Source of the DNA: Cepaea nemoralis
Lineage: Eukaryota; Mollusca; Gastropoda; Stylommatophora; Helicidae
Reading direction: 5' to 3'
Assembly: GCA_014155875.1 (NCBI GenBank)
Contig: JACEFZ010025791.1
Location: 110,705 to 174,704 of the forward strand
DNA: 64,000 nucleotides
Of the stretch, positions 1 through 12,545 are shown piece after piece (position 1 is the first letter of the stretch; every line of letters starts with the position of its first letter). The notes beneath the pieces were generated by a model, which was not told where the DNA came from, made no database searches, and worked only from the letters and a program-made list of their open reading frames with translations. The position numbers and the translations under genes are program-made.

Positions 1-905
1 AGACTGGCTATCGGGTCCCCTCTTCCATCATGAAAATCACGTGAACAATGGCTGAATACTTTGGGGAAATTCTCAACAGGCAGTCCACAAGATGCTCCAG
101 GTATCAGTCTGCGGAAGTAGAGCTGGATAACTGTGAAAATCTAACTCAAAGGGAAAGCTAGAACCGCTTTTAAAACTCGGGAGAGATGGGAAAGCTGCCG
201 GTACAGAGGGTTACCAGCATAAGTTTCAAGCCATAAAACACCGCGCTGAATTGCTGCATACATTGTTCGGTAGAGCCTGAAGGTCGAACGTCATCGCAGG
301 CTGGAGAGATGGATAGCAGGTGACTTTGCCACAGAATGTGGATCTGCTGGGGGGCGGCATCTATATAGGAGAAATATTATTCTCAGTCTGTAGAAATATT
401 CAGCAGAATCATTCTGGAGAGATTAAGAGATACCATTGACAAACTTTTAGGGGTGGACAAGCAGGCTTCCGACCAAACATATCTTAAATGACCACATAGC
501 CTCACCGCGCATAACAAGAGGGAAAAAAATTTGACTAAACTCCCCACTGTATATTGAATGTGTAAAACATTGAGAAGTCGTTGACAGCATCGATAGAATC
601 CCTTGGAAATTAATGAATGATTATGAATCCCCCAGAAAATCAGTAACTTGATCAGACCAAAAATGCAGATTTGGAAAACACTTAAAGTTCACTGAAATGG
701 AAAAGAACTGGGGAGGGGAAATAACAGAATATTTGACATAAAACAGAAGTGCGAAAGGGAGCATTTTGTCACTTCTGTTATTCTGACAGCTTAACTGGTG
801 AATGAAGTTATCAACAACTACACAAAATAGACTCACATGGAATGACAAAGCAGTTTGATGATCTGCATTCCGCTGGACATTTAGCCAAACCCCCCACCTT
901 CCGTC
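1..905 (+). pseudogene. Decayed non-LTR retrotransposon reverse transcriptase (family E)
   Basis: The plus strand gives broken blocks of a LINE reverse transcriptase across all three frames. Bases about 405-450 read as a 'sRIILERLRDTIDKLL'-like block, followed by a degraded 'VDKQASDQT' block near 450-485. These match the fingers region of LINE polymerases, where a copy normally has an EQAGFR-type motif. Near 575-605 'VDSIDRIPWK' corresponds to the F-D-S-I-D-R motif, and near 745-775 there is a remnant of the G-V-R-Q-G-C motif. Many stops and indels interrupt the frame, so this is an old, dead copy. The 5' end lies outside the window, and the 3' end fades before a C-run at about 908-918. Clade is uncertain. 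It could belong to the same RTE-like group as the copies further along, but it is clearly more degraded. Confidence 0.6.
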
Positions 906-965
906 ACCCCCCCCCCCCTCACGCACATGAACTAGATGCAAGATAACCTAAACACACTTGATAGG

Positions 966-3900
966 ATATGACACCGTGGTCAACAGATTCATGGGAGGAC
1001 AGGCTTAGATTATGGGAGATGACATACGCGTGGTCAACAGATTCATGGAGGACAGGCTTAGATTATGGGAGATGACATACGCTGGTCAACAGATTCATGG
1101 AGGACAGGCTTAGATTAATGGGAGATGACATACGCGGGGTCAACAGATTCATGGAGGACAGGCTTAGATTATGGGAGATGACATACGCGTGTCAACAGAT
1201 TCATGGAGGACAGCTTAGATCTATGGGAGATGACATACGCGGGGTCAACAGATTCATGGAGGACAGGCTTAGATTATGGGAGATGACATACTGCGGGTCA
1301 ACAGATTCATGGAGGACAGCTTAGATTATGGGAGATGACATACGCGGGGGTCAACAGATTCATGGAGGACAGGCTTAGATTATGGGAGATGACATACGCG
1401 GGGTCAACAGATTCATGGAGGACAGGCTTAGATTTGGGAGATGACATACGCGGGGTCACAGATTCAACTGGGAGGACAGGCTTAGATTATGCCGAATGAA
1501 ATACCGTGGGGTCAACAGATTCATGGAGGACAGGCTTAGATTATGGGAGATGACATACGCGTGGGCAACAGATTCATGGAGGACAGGCTTAGATTATGGG
1601 AGATGACATACGCGGGGTCAACAGATTCATGGAGGACAGGCTTAGATTATGGGAGATGGACATACGCGGGGTCAACAGATTCATGGAGGACAGGCTTAGA
1701 TTATGGGAGATGACATACGCGGGTCAACAGATTCATGGAGGACAGGCTTAGATTATGGGAGATGACATACGCGGGGTCAACAGATTCATGGAGGACAGGC
1801 TTAGATTATGGGAGATGACATACGCGTGGTCAACAGATTCATGGAGGACAGGCTTAGATTATGGGAGATGACATACGCGGGGTCAACAGATTCATGGAGG
1901 ACAGGCTTAGATTATGGAGATGACATAAGCGTGGTCAACAGATTCATGGAGGACAGGCTTAGATTATGGGAGATGACATACGCGGGGTCAACAGATTCAT
2001 GGAGGACAGGCTTAGATTATGGGAGATGACATACCGTGGTCAACAGATTCATGGAGGACAGGCTTAGATTATAGGAGATGACAATAACGTGGTCAACAGA
2101 TTCATGGAGGACAGGCTTAGATTATGGGAGATGACATACGCGTGGTCAACAGATTCATGGAGGACAGGCTTAGATTATGGGAGATGACATACGCGTGGTC
2201 AACAGATTCATGGAGGACAGGCTTAGATTATGGGAGATGACATACGCGGGGTCAACAGATTCATGGAGGACAGGCTTAGATTATGGGAGATGACATACGC
2301 GGGGTCAACAGATTCATGGAGGACAGGCTTAGATTATGGGAGATGACATACGCGTGGGCAACAGATTCATGGAGGACAGGCTTAGATTATGGGAGATGAC
2401 ATACGCGGGGTCAACAGATTCATGGAGGACAGGCTTAGATTATGGGAGATGACATACGCGGGGTCAACAGATTCATGGAGGACAGGCTTAGATTATGGGA
2501 GATGACATACGCGGGGTCAACAGATTCATGGAGGACAGGCTTAGATTATGGGAGATGACATACGCGTGGGTCAACAGATTCATGGAGGACAGGCTTAGAT
2601 TATGGGAGATGACATACGCGTGGGCAACAGATTCATGGAGGACAGGCTTAGATTATGGGAGATGACATACGCGGGGTCAACAGATTCATGGAGGACAGGC
2701 TTAGATTATGGGAGATGACATACATGTGGGCAACAGATTCATGGAGGACAGGCTTAGATTATGGGAGATGACATACGCATGGTCAACAGATTCATGGAGG
2801 ACAGGCTTAGATTATGGGAGATGACATATGCGTGGGCAACAGATTCATGGAGGACAGGCTTAGATTATGGGAGATGACATACACGGGGTCAACAGATTCA
2901 TGGAGGATAGGCTTAGATTATGGGAGATGACAATAACGTGGTCAACAGATTCATGGAGGACAGGCTTAGATTATGGGAGATGACATACGCGTGGTCAACA
3001 GATTCATGGAGGACAGGCTTAGATTATGGGAGATGACATACGCATGGTCAACAGATTCTTGGAGGACAGGCTTAGATTATGGGAGATGACATACGCGTGA
3101 TCAACAGATTCATGGAGGACAGGCTTAGATTATGGAAGATGACATACGCGGGGTCAACAGATTCATGGAGGACAGGCTTAGATTATGGGAGATGACATAT
3201 GCGGGGTCAACAGATTCATGGAGGACAGGCTTAGATTATGGGAGATGACATACGCGGGGTCAACAGATTCATGGAGGACAGGCTTAGATTATGGGAGATG
3301 ACATACGCAGGGTCAACAGATTCATGGAGGACAGGCTTAGATTATGGGAGATGACATACGCAGGGTCAACAGATTCATGGAGGACAGGCTTAGATTATGG
3401 GAGATGACATACGCGGGGTCATAAGATTCATGGAGGACAGGCTTAGATTATGGGAGATGACATACGCGGGGTCAACAGATTCATGGAGGACAGGCTTAGA
3501 ATTATGGGAGATGACATACGCGTGGGCAACAGATTCATGGAGGACAGGCTTAGATTATGGGAGATGACATACGCGGGGTCAACAGATTCATGGAGGACAG
3601 GCTTAGATTATGGGAGATGACATACGCGTGGGCAACAGATTCATGGAGGACAGGCTTAGATTATGGGAGATGACATACGCGTGGTCAACAGATTCATGGA
3701 GGACAGGCTTAGATTATGGGAGATGACATACGCGTGGGCAACAGATTCATGGAGGACAGGCTTAGATTATGGGAGATGACATACGCGGGGTCAACAGATT
3801 CATGGAGGACAGGCTTAGATTATGGGAGATGACAATAGCGTGGTCAACAGATTCATGGAGGACAGGCTTAGATTATGGGAGATGACATACGCGTGGTCAA

Positions 3901-4084
3901 CAGATTCATGGAGGACAGGCTTAGATTATGGGAGATGACATACGCGTGGTCAACAGATTCTTGGAGGACAGGCTTAGACTATGGGAGATGACATACGCGG
4001 GGTCAACAGATTCATGGAGGACAGGCTTAGATTATGGGAGATGACAATAACGTGGGCTACAGATTTATGGAGGACAGGCAAATA
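966..4084. repeat. 53-bp minisatellite array, about 58 copies
   Basis: Head-to-tail units of about 53 bp. Each contains GGTCAACAGATTCATGGAGG and GACAGGCTTAGATTATGGGA. Most variation sits in a short variable block after GACATACGC (gtgg, gggg, atgg, aggg) and in one-base indels. Indels are commonest in the first 500 bp, and copies after about 1750 are more uniform. The edges decay gradually into single-copy DNA at 4085. Short reading frames inside it are by-products of the unit. Confidence 0.97.
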
Positions 4085-4541
4085 TAATGGGAAATAATCA
4101 TCCGGCCAGACAGAGGATGTGGGGAGGAAGGGGGGATGAAAGTGGTATAAAAATAAGTGTACAAATGGCAAGATGATATTTCCTAGCCCTGGGACATGTG
4201 TGGAAGTCGGGGGAACGTTAATGTCATTATTTAATTAACGAAACATTAACAATTAGTGTAGCAGGAAAAAAAAGAATCTTTTCCAAAATTTATTTTTATG
4301 AAATAAATTTCAGTGCCTGACTGGTCGTGGTATTGTGAAGCTCATTGTGTCACGTGAACTTCAAACTGAATGCCATGACCTGATTTAACAGTGTTACAGG
4401 TCATGGCATTGTTCAGAAGGAAAGTCTAGTTTGTACACTAGACCGTGAACAGTGACTCGCCTGTGAGCACTTTTCACGGAGCGTGAAAAATGCCGGGGGT
4501 CGCGCCACGAAAGGCAAAGCATCTCCTTGAATGACATTCTG
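4085..4541. other. Single-copy spacer with two perfect hairpins
   Basis: No gene was recognised. The stretch holds an inverted repeat with 14-bp perfect arms (AATGCCATGACCTG at 4369-4382 and its complement at 4397-4410, 14-nt loop). A second hairpin has 8-bp arms (TTTTCACG at 4471-4478 and its complement at 4482-4489, 3-nt loop). They could be part of an unrecognised small DNA transposon, but no terminal repeats or target duplication were found. Confidence 0.6.
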
Positions 4542-5251
4542 CGTTGGACCACGGTCAAGTGTGAACCTGGACCCATTGGGCTATCGGTCAAGTGTTGATC
4601 TAGTCCAGTTGGGCCACGGTCAAGTGTGGACCTGGACCCATTGGGCTACGGTCAAGTGTTGATCTAGTCCAGTTGGGCCACGGTCAAGTGTGAACCTGGA
4701 CCCATTGGGCTACGGTCAAGTGTTGATCTAGTCCAGTTGGGCCACGGTCAAGTGTGAACCTGGACCCATTGGGCCACGGTCAATTGTGGACCTGGTCCCG
4801 TTGGGCCACGGTCAAGTGTGAACCTGGTCCCGTTGGGCCACGGTCAAGTGTTGATCTAGTCCAGTTGGGCCACGGTCAAGTGTGAACCTGGACCCATTGG
4901 GCCACGGTCAAGTGTTGATCTAGTCCAGTTGGGCCACGGTCAAGTGTGGACCTGGTCCCGTTGGGCCACGGTCAAGTGTGGACCTGGTCCCGTTGGGCCA
5001 CGGTCAAGTGTTGATCTAGTCCAGTTGGGCCACGGTCAAGTGTGGACCTGGTCCCGTGGGGCCACGGTCAAGTGTTGATCTAGTCCAGTTGGGCCACGGT
5101 CAAGTGTGGACCTGGTCCCGTTGGGCCACGGTCAAGTGTGAACCTGGTCCCGTTGGGCCACGGTCAAGTGTGGACCTGGTCCCGTGGGGCCACGGTCAAG
5201 TGTGGACCTAGTCCCGTTGGGCCACGGTCAAGTGTGAACCTGGTCCAGTTG
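4542..5251. repeat. 32-bp minisatellite array, about 22 copies
   Basis: Units of 32 bp are built around GGGCCACGGTCAAGTGT, followed by one of two alternative halves: TTGATCTAGTCCAGTT, or a GAACCTGGTCCCGTT / GGACCTGGACCCATT type. The halves are mixed along the array. No coding potential. Confidence 0.95.
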
Positions 5252-5340
5252 CAAGTAACTATGGTCTTAGCTTGCGCTAACATATAGTTAGAGTAGTGGT
5301 GTTGTGTTTATAAGTTGTTGAATAATTGTTTGTGTAAATG

Positions 5341-5441
5341 AAGTGTAATGGCAAACTACTGAGGGTAATCTTGCCAAGAAATCAACATACAGCTGAAAGA
5401 TGCTGGTGTTGACAGCGATGTCCTGTAAAGGATATGCAAAC
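5341..5441 (+). mobile_element. SINE-1 fragment (3' part only)
   Basis: Shares the conserved body of the SINE-1 family, also at 17059, 17229, 18071 and 34088: AATGGCAAACTACTGA, a TTGCCAAGAAATCA-like block, and the ending GATGTCCTGTAAAGGAT. The tRNA-like head seen in the longer copies is missing or too degraded to see. Orientation follows the longer copies. Confidence 0.75.
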
Positions 5442-6146
5442 AAAAAAACTGAAGTGTATTGTGTTCATAGAATAGACAGTATAAAACGTCACCTGAGTTG
5501 AGTTGTTACGAGTGGTGTTCGACCAGTTATAGTTTGAGTTGGGACAGAATTAAAGAGTAACATTTAATTGGCCATAAGAGTGATATGTTGACAGCTGTAT
5601 GTCACGGCACTCAATGATATGAAGTCGTCAATGTAAAGCCTGAGGAAATGAAATGAGCTATGGAGAAGAATAACAGATAAACCACGGCGTCGAACAGAGA
5701 GAAGCTCAGGAAAAATAAACAGCCTTCCTACATTGGCCGGTGGCAAAACTATTGCATATGACAACTAGCATTAAGATGGCAACACGTATATTTGTGCTCC
5801 AAGACATGAGCGCCATATAGCTAACTGACACTTGACCCGTGGCACTGACAATGTCACTGCATGCCAGCACACAGATTAGCAGAGGTGACTTGTTGAAATA
5901 CACTGTTGGAACGGCAGTCACATATTTGACCTCATCTGCACACGCAGTCTTAATTTCTCGAGCCACCCTAGGCGGAGTTTGGGAAACAAGGAGGAGGAGG
6001 CGAAGGAGGAGGAGGAGATGGGGGAACGATACGTAAGCGCATGACATAAATTTAATAATAGTAACTGGCAAAAGGTAAGAAAAGGTGTTTAAAAAACAAA
6101 TAAAAAAATGTACTGATAGAAGATAATTAAATCAGTTAGTCAATCG
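5442..6146. other. Single-copy spacer, nothing recognised
   Basis: A mixed-composition stretch with a short GGA-rich patch near 5990-6020. Short open frames on both strands have no recognisable domain. No RNA gene or mobile element end was seen. Confidence 0.5.
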
Positions 6147-6156
6147 GACAGACACG

Positions 6157-6238
<82 letters not shown>
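6147..6238. repeat. GACA tetranucleotide microsatellite
   Basis: About 20 nearly perfect GACA repeats. The flanks carry scattered further GACA units (to about 6330). Confidence 0.97.
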
Positions 6239-6239
<1 letters not shown>

Positions 6240-7457
6240 TCAAAACTACAGACAGAGAGGGACAGATAGGTAAACAGAGACACGACAAACGGACATACGC
6301 AGGACAAACAAAATGTAAAGACAGCAGACAGTGTCTTGCAGATTCCTAGGGGGACTGAACCAAACGTAAATGCTCAGAACCCGCCAGTGGACGCGCCGAA
6401 TGTAACCTTTATTTCGTTATCTGTAACATCATCGCGACGATAATCCTCGGTCTCAGCGACATCACGGAAGCCATGCCCGCACATCAAAGCCCAGATTTAC
6501 AAATCAGAATTCAAATATTCATCCGCCAAGATCCAAGTTTAATTCTTACAATTCTGTACTCCGCTTCTTTTTAACATAGATTTCTACTTGCAGTACGGCC
6601 AGACCCAGAAAGCTTACAAGAGGTATAGCCGACCATCTCAACCATCTCATTTCATGACGGTTCGTTTCACGCCTCGTTCCAATCCAGATTTTTATCTGGC
6701 AATGTTTGAATATGGTATTTCTGCCTGCCAACATGGCGACTGGGCCCCATCTAACGCCGCTTGTCGCTCGGCTTTACAATAATTAAACCTACTCTAATTC
6801 CCTAGTAATCGATGCCTGTAATCGGAGCTGAGAATCAGCCATGAGCGGAGGTCCGCGGGGAGCCCCGGCCACAGATCCAATCAATGATAGCAGCCAGGAC
6901 ATTGGTTTGTTTGGAAGCTTCCAGAACTCTGCCATCACAGAACTCAATACCACTGGCCCGTTAGGCGCGCCAAGCAGGCATCTCAACATGAAATGGCAAT
7001 CAATGAGTAAGTAGTTGCAAAGCTGCTTTTCTTGTTATTGCATTTTTTTGCTTCCAAAGTACAAACTTGTAAATTCGGTGAGTGCTAAATTAACATATTT
7101 GTGCCAGACTAGCGGGCTGCACTTAACAACACATCCACCGCACGACAACACACACACTTGACTTCTGTAGGACAAAACTCCGCGCTGGTATCTCAACTAA
7201 TTCATTACGATCTTTACATCTTCCCCCAAAAAAGCTGCGTTCGTGCAAATGTCCGACGTTTTGTGGCAGCACTGGGCAGACAATGGCAGCTCGGAAATTA
7301 CATCCAGTTATCTGATCAATGCTGTTCTTGGACCAACATACAATGCCTCTTTGTACCGACTCGAGAAACCCCCACCGCCTGGCAGAACTCGTCGACCACG
7401 CCTGGAGAAAATTGAGTTCACGAGTTGGCATCGCAGTGTGACGCTGAAAAAAAAAAC
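6239..7457. other. Single-copy spacer, nothing recognised
   Basis: About 1.2 kb with balanced base composition and no tandem repeats. Overlapping short open frames on both strands (60-120 residues) show no motif I know. It could hold an exon or a conserved non-coding element, but the sequence alone does not support either. Confidence 0.5.
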
Positions 7458-7645
7458 AGACATGTCACTGTCAGACAGGTTGAGTGACAATGTCAATGTG
7501 ACGAGACAGATGGACACAGACATTGTCAGAAGAGACTCAAGTGACAATATCATTGTAGTGAGACAGATGGACACAAACACTGTCAGACACGCTCAATTTA
7601 CAATATTATTGTAGTGTGACAGATGGACACAAATATACCAGAGGA
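7458..7645. repeat. Imperfect ~57-bp tandem repeat, about 3 copies
   Basis: Three imperfect copies share AGACAGATGGACACA and a GTGACAATNTCATTGT-like block. They are diverged and of low copy number. Confidence 0.8.
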
Positions 7646-7663
7646 GGTCATTAAGTAGCCAGA

Positions 7664-7664
7664 A

Positions 7665-7720
<56 letters not shown>

Positions 7721-7722
7721 TT
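7664..7722. repeat. ATT trinucleotide microsatellite
   Basis: About 19 perfect TTA/ATT repeats. Confidence 0.97.
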
Positions 7723-8033
7723 AAGTAAGTAAATGGCCATTTCTATGCTTTGAAGCATATGGTGCACACCATCATATATCACCTATGAACATGCAACTTA
7801 AAGTCCCTCAACCTGTTGCCAGTTGTCCCGACTCATTCCGCCCGGCGCTCAAGGTCCCTGCAATGTCCTCGGTACGCCCCCGGTTGACCTGAGTGGGTTG
7901 TCCGGCCTGGGTTGACGTGAGTGGTCTGTCCCGCCTCAAATACCCACCACCAGATCTTTGTGCTTCAGTCGTTGGCTGCCTGGTGAGTTTCACGAGATGG
8001 ACAGTGCAGTGCCGGCTCTCCAATTGTCTACAC
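7723..8033. other. Single-copy spacer, nothing recognised
   Basis: About 300 bp leading into the next array. Two GTTGAC(C/G)TGAGTGG blocks near 7883 and 7911 form a short direct repeat. No gene, RNA or mobile element was identified. Confidence 0.5.
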
Positions 8034-8330
8034 TCTACAACAATCGTCACTCAATGCCTGATGGGGTCTGTCCTACATCCCAGTTGACTGCAACAATCCT
8101 TACTCAGTGCCTGATGGGGTCTGTCCTACATCCCAGCTGTCTGCAACAATCCTCACTCAGTGCCTGATGGGGTCTGTCCTGCCTCCCAGTTGACTGCAAC
8201 AATCCTCACTCAGTGCCTGATGGGGTCTGTCCTGCCTCCCAGCTGTCTGCAACAATCCTCACTCAGTGCCTGATGGGGTCTGTCCTGCCTCCCAGTTGAC
8301 TGCAACAATCCCCACTCAGTGCCTGGTGGT
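8034..8330. repeat. 53-bp minisatellite with alternating (dimeric) units
   Basis: Five to six units share CACTCAGTGCCTGATGGGG and TCTGTCCTGCCTCCCAG. Junctions alternate strictly between TTGACTGCAAC and CTGTCTGCAAC, which makes a 106-bp higher-order dimer. The sequence is unrelated to the 53-bp array at 966-4084. Confidence 0.93.
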
Positions 8331-8599
8331 CCCGCTGGCCGACTGTACTTCTTACTCCGCCGTCTTCTTACTCATTTAAGGCGCTGTAGAACTTGGAGCC
8401 CAGATCATTTCTTGCTGTAAGTACCAGCTGGTGGGGGATTTAAACACAAGACCACATGACGGGCAGGCCAGCATGCTGGCCCCTGCTTCCCACGGCTCCA
8501 CGGTTTCCACGGTTCCACGGCTCCACGGCTCCACTATATGCACTTAGTTGATGTATAATATACGCAGTTGTAGTATAGGCGGCTCTGTGTGTGCTACAA

Positions 8600-9450
8600 T
8601 GTTTGTAGGGATCATGGACAGATGTTTGCATGTCCTTGTAAACAGATGTTTGTATGTCTGTAGACAGATGTTTGTATGTCTTGTAGACAGATGTTTGTAT
8701 GTCTTGTAGACAGATGTGTGTATGTCGTGTAGACAGATGTTTGTATGTCTTGTAGACATATTTTTGTGTATGTCTTGAATACAGATGTTTGTCTGTCTTG
8801 ATTACAGATGTTTGTGTGTCTTGAATACAGATATTTGTATGTCTTGAATACAGATGTTTGTATGTCTTGTAGACAGATGTGTATGTTTTAAGTACAGATG
8901 TTTGTATGTCTTGAATACATGTGCTTGCATGTCTTGAAAACAGATGTTTGTATGTCTTGAATACAGATGTTTGCATGTCTTGTAAACAGATGTTTGTATG
9001 TCTTGAATACAGATGTTTGCATGTCTTATAGACAGATGTGTGTATGTTTTGTAGACAGATGTGTGTATGTCTTGTAGACAGATGTGTGTATGTCTTGTAG
9101 ACAGATGTGTGTATGTCTTGTAGATAGATGTGTGTATGTCTTGTAGACAGATGCTTATTTATCTTGTAGACAAATGTTTAATGTTTATTTATATTCTTAA
9201 CAGATGCGTGTGTTTCTTGTAAATATATATTTTGAAGACACATGTGTGTGTGTCTTATTTAATGGCGGTTTGTTTGTTGCGTTGATATATGTTTACATAA
9301 CATTTTGACGGTTGTTTATATCATTTGTAGACACATGTACGTCTTGTAAACATGTGTTTGTAAATTTTTTTGACAGATGTTTGTATGTTGTATTGGCAGA
9401 TGTTTGTATGTTTTTTGTTTTTTGTTAGACACATTTGTGTGTGTTTTGTA
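8600..9450. repeat. 23-bp minisatellite array, decaying at the right
   Basis: Units of about 23 bp are built on ACAGATGTTTGTATGTCTTG. They are regular to about 9180, then increasingly degenerate TG-rich units continue to about 9450. The open frame on the minus strand (8440-8976) is a by-product of the unit. Confidence 0.93.
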
Positions 9451-10275
9451 TGTCAGACATCTCTACAAGGCAGCCCTTGTTAGATGGTGTAACTTTTCCT
9501 TTTGTTGTACCGTTTAATCCTTTCTAAGAATGTTCTCCTTGACTTTTGTGTCACTTTGTTATATTTCTCTCTTCGTGGAACGATGTAAAACTCTGTTTTC
9601 TGACAGTGACATTATAACCAAAGTCGCTCGCTGTGTACAGCAACAGCTTCTACTAAACACTACAGAAACTGCTCATTGTATGCTGTCAATACTGTACCAG
9701 CTTTATATCTTATATTGTTGATGTTGAGTCTTCCGATGCTTGCTTGCTTGCTTGTGTTCGTTGGCTTGAGCTCCAACGCGAAGTCCTGTATGTCGGATGA
9801 AGGCATCCTGTTGTCCAACATCAGTGTGATGTCATACAGGACCTGAGGTTTGCGTGAGTATCCGTTGTCCCATGTCTGGCTTATTGGTGTGCAGACTGGT
9901 GGTTCCTCGCCGTACAGGCAGACACTCTCCGACTTCGGAGGAATCGGCGATCCTACTGACTTTAGCCAGGACCCCGAAGGAACCTGTTGCCCAGGACGCT
10001 CGACGAGGACGCGTCAATAGGTCTTGGCCAGTATAGAACCCGGCCCTGGTGCCTTGGAAACACCTCTGCGTCCCAGTCCTCCGATGGTAATTGTTCTCAT
10101 ACCCTTTCAGTGTCTCATAATATTGCCACTATATATGGGAAGAAAGTCAGGTCTTAGTCAGATATGACTGAGCTACCGTATGACAGTAGACGGTACTACC
10201 TGCTTTCTGTTAGCGCCGAATGTTGGGCGGCGCTTACCACACCCGACTACCACACTGTGCTCTGGGCGCATTGGC
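9451..10275. other. Single-copy spacer with a short inverted repeat
   Basis: No gene was recognised. Bases 9783-9792 (GTCCTGTATG) are complementary to 9833-9842, giving a 10-bp stem with a 40-nt loop. A few GCTT repeats lie near 9740-9752. Confidence 0.5.
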
Positions 10276-10773
10276 AGAACAATGTAACATGTGTGGAACA
10301 ATGTAAAACATTTATATGTGGAGCAATGCAAAACGTGTGTGTGGAAAGATGTAAAACAGATGCGAGAAAAATGTAAAACATATCTGTGTGGAACAATGTA
10401 AAACACGTGTGGAACAATGTAAAACATATGTATGGAACAATGTAAAACATATGTATGGAATAATGTAAAACATTTTATGTGTGTGAAACAATGTAAAACA
10501 TGCGTGGAACATTGTAAAACATATGTATGGAACAATGTAAAATATATGTGGAACAATGTAAAACATATGTATGGAACAATGTAAAACATATGTATGGAAC
10601 AAAGTGAAACATATGTATGGAATAATGTAAACATTTTATGTGTGTGAATCAATGTAAAACATATGCATGGAACAATGTAAAACATATGTATAGAACAATG
10701 TAAAACATATGTATGGAACAATGTAAAACATGTATGGAACAACGTAAAACATATGTATGGAACAATGTAAAAG
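10276..10773. repeat. 23-bp minisatellite array, about 21 copies
   Basis: Units are built on GGAACAATGTAAAACATATG, with gaps and insertions of 2-9 bp (for example TTTTATGTGTGTG spacers near 10470 and 10635). The 189-residue minus-strand frame is a by-product of the unit. The sequence is unrelated to the 23-bp array at 8600. Confidence 0.95.
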
Positions 10774-11604
10774 TGTGCTAATTATATGTGAGTCCCGATT
10801 GTCTCAACCCTCTGTCGATCCCTCTCAAAAGCACGTCGATAAAACAGGGGGTGGGTTGTATTTGTTACCACGTGACCCCTGGTGGACCCAGTCCCATCAC
10901 ATAGATACAACAGTTATCCCGGGAGTCCGGCCACCGGACTGGCACCTGCCACATCAGCCACCGAGTACCGTTTGGTCAAGAAAATATAGGTCAAGGACCA
11001 GGCTCCTGATACGCCACGCTGGCATGATGGCAGGGTCCATCACTAACTCTTAGTTGTATGGTGACGTTCGGTCAAAGGCGATTACAAAATCAGAAAGATT
11101 GACTTACGACAATATACAGCTGACATCTGATGCCTAGTTGCTGCAGATCCACAGATCTGTCCAGGGTAATTTATTGTTCACCAAAAGTGGATTTATGCAT
11201 AAATAATTTCTGACAGCGGCGTGTATGATAAGTACAGCTGAAAGCGAGGCCATAGTGTGATGTCGCCGTGGTTTTGTTCTCGTGACAGGTTCAATCAAGC
11301 GTGACCTTTGCAGTTGTTCTCTGTCTATTGATTTATGGGAACCAAATGGACCGCAGCGACTCATCATTAAGTATGCGTACGTGGATTATGACCTATAGTG
11401 CCTCGGATTATCGACCTTTGTGGCGGAGACCTGGCGACCTTGTGAAGTCCGCGTTGGCTGATTATGCCAAAACGTTTCAGCCACGGATTACTTCAGATTT
11501 GCAGCTTGAAATTATGCACATGAATTGCACAGTTGCAGTACACGGGCCAGAAATCTGTATAATATCTGTGTGTGTGTCGCTATCAGGAAACATATACAGC
11601 TGAA
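10774..11604. other. Single-copy spacer, nothing recognised
   Basis: About 830 bp without tandem structure. Short open frames on both strands (77-100 residues) have no recognisable domain. No RNA gene or transposon end was seen. Confidence 0.5.
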
Positions 11605-11935
11605 GCATTGGCTACACCTACATTTACAGCTGCAGTTACAGTTACAGCCACAGTTATAATTACATATACAGCAATAGTTACAGCAATAATTATGTAAAGT
11701 TATAGTTACAGCTACAGCTACAATTACGACTATAGTTACAGCTACGTCCACAGTTACAGTTACAGCCGCATCTATAGCCACATTTACACCTATAGCGACA
11801 GTTACAACCACTCCTACACACAGTAATCGTTACACCTACACCCATAGTAACAAGCCACAGTGAAAATTACAAGTAAAATTACAGCCACATACACAATTAC
11901 AGTTACAGACACAGGTACGGTTACAGACAGTGACA
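11605..11935. repeat. Degenerate TTACAG-type short repeat
   Basis: A highly imperfect 6-bp repeat, mostly TTACAG, CTACAG and CCACAG. The period is kept but individual units are diverged. The Val/Ala/Thr-rich minus-strand frame here is a by-product of the repeat. Confidence 0.88.
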
Positions 11936-12244
11936 GATGCAGTTGTCTGTCTCATGTCCGTATTCATGTAGGAAGAATCTTTTAGCGTTCTGTCACTCTC
12001 GTGCAAACCAGGATTGTGTAACCATTCAGACATGATCGTCCAAACCAATGTATTCCCTTAGTGAATGTATAAACAGAAGCCACACACAACATGTTTTACG
12101 ATTTATTGCCTGGCATATTTAGCTGCATCTCGACATGTGCTTGCTGTATGCACCTGGCAAGATGACGTGAAATATGCCAGACATGACAGTCTCTGAAACC
12201 AGTGGTGACCTTCAAACACATGGCTGTGTATTTTGTCTATTTCC
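11936..12244. other. Single-copy spacer, nothing recognised
   Basis: About 310 bp without recognisable content. Confidence 0.5.
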
Positions 12245-12545
12245 GTTGAAAGAATTGATTGGGCTAGTTCCGCTGAAAGAATTGATTGCACTAGTTCATT
12301 TGAAAGTATTCATTGCGCTAGTTCAGCATATGTTGAAATGTTGTCCTGCAGTGTGCACCTGAAGAGATACAATGGAGTGTGTTAGCCAATAGATCGAACA
12401 GTGTGTTGTTTTTGTCTTCGTTAGAGTGGAGTGCGTTAGCCAATAGATCGTGCAGTGTGTTGTTTGTGTTAGTGTGTTAGCCAATAGATGGCGAAGTGTG
12501 TTGTTTGTGTTAGTGTGTTAGCCAATAGATCGCGAAGTATGTTGT
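12245..12545. repeat. Two small tandem repeats (27 bp x3; TTAGCCAATAGAT units x4)
   Basis: At 12245-12330 three diverged 27-bp units share GAAAGAATTGATTG and CTAGTTC. At about 12375-12545 four units of uneven spacing share GTGTTAGCCAATAGATCG and TGTGTTGTTTGTGT. Confidence 0.8.

Noticed and set aside
621..941. 106-residue minus-strand frame
   Set aside because: It lies antisense to a decayed reverse transcriptase and begins in a C-run.
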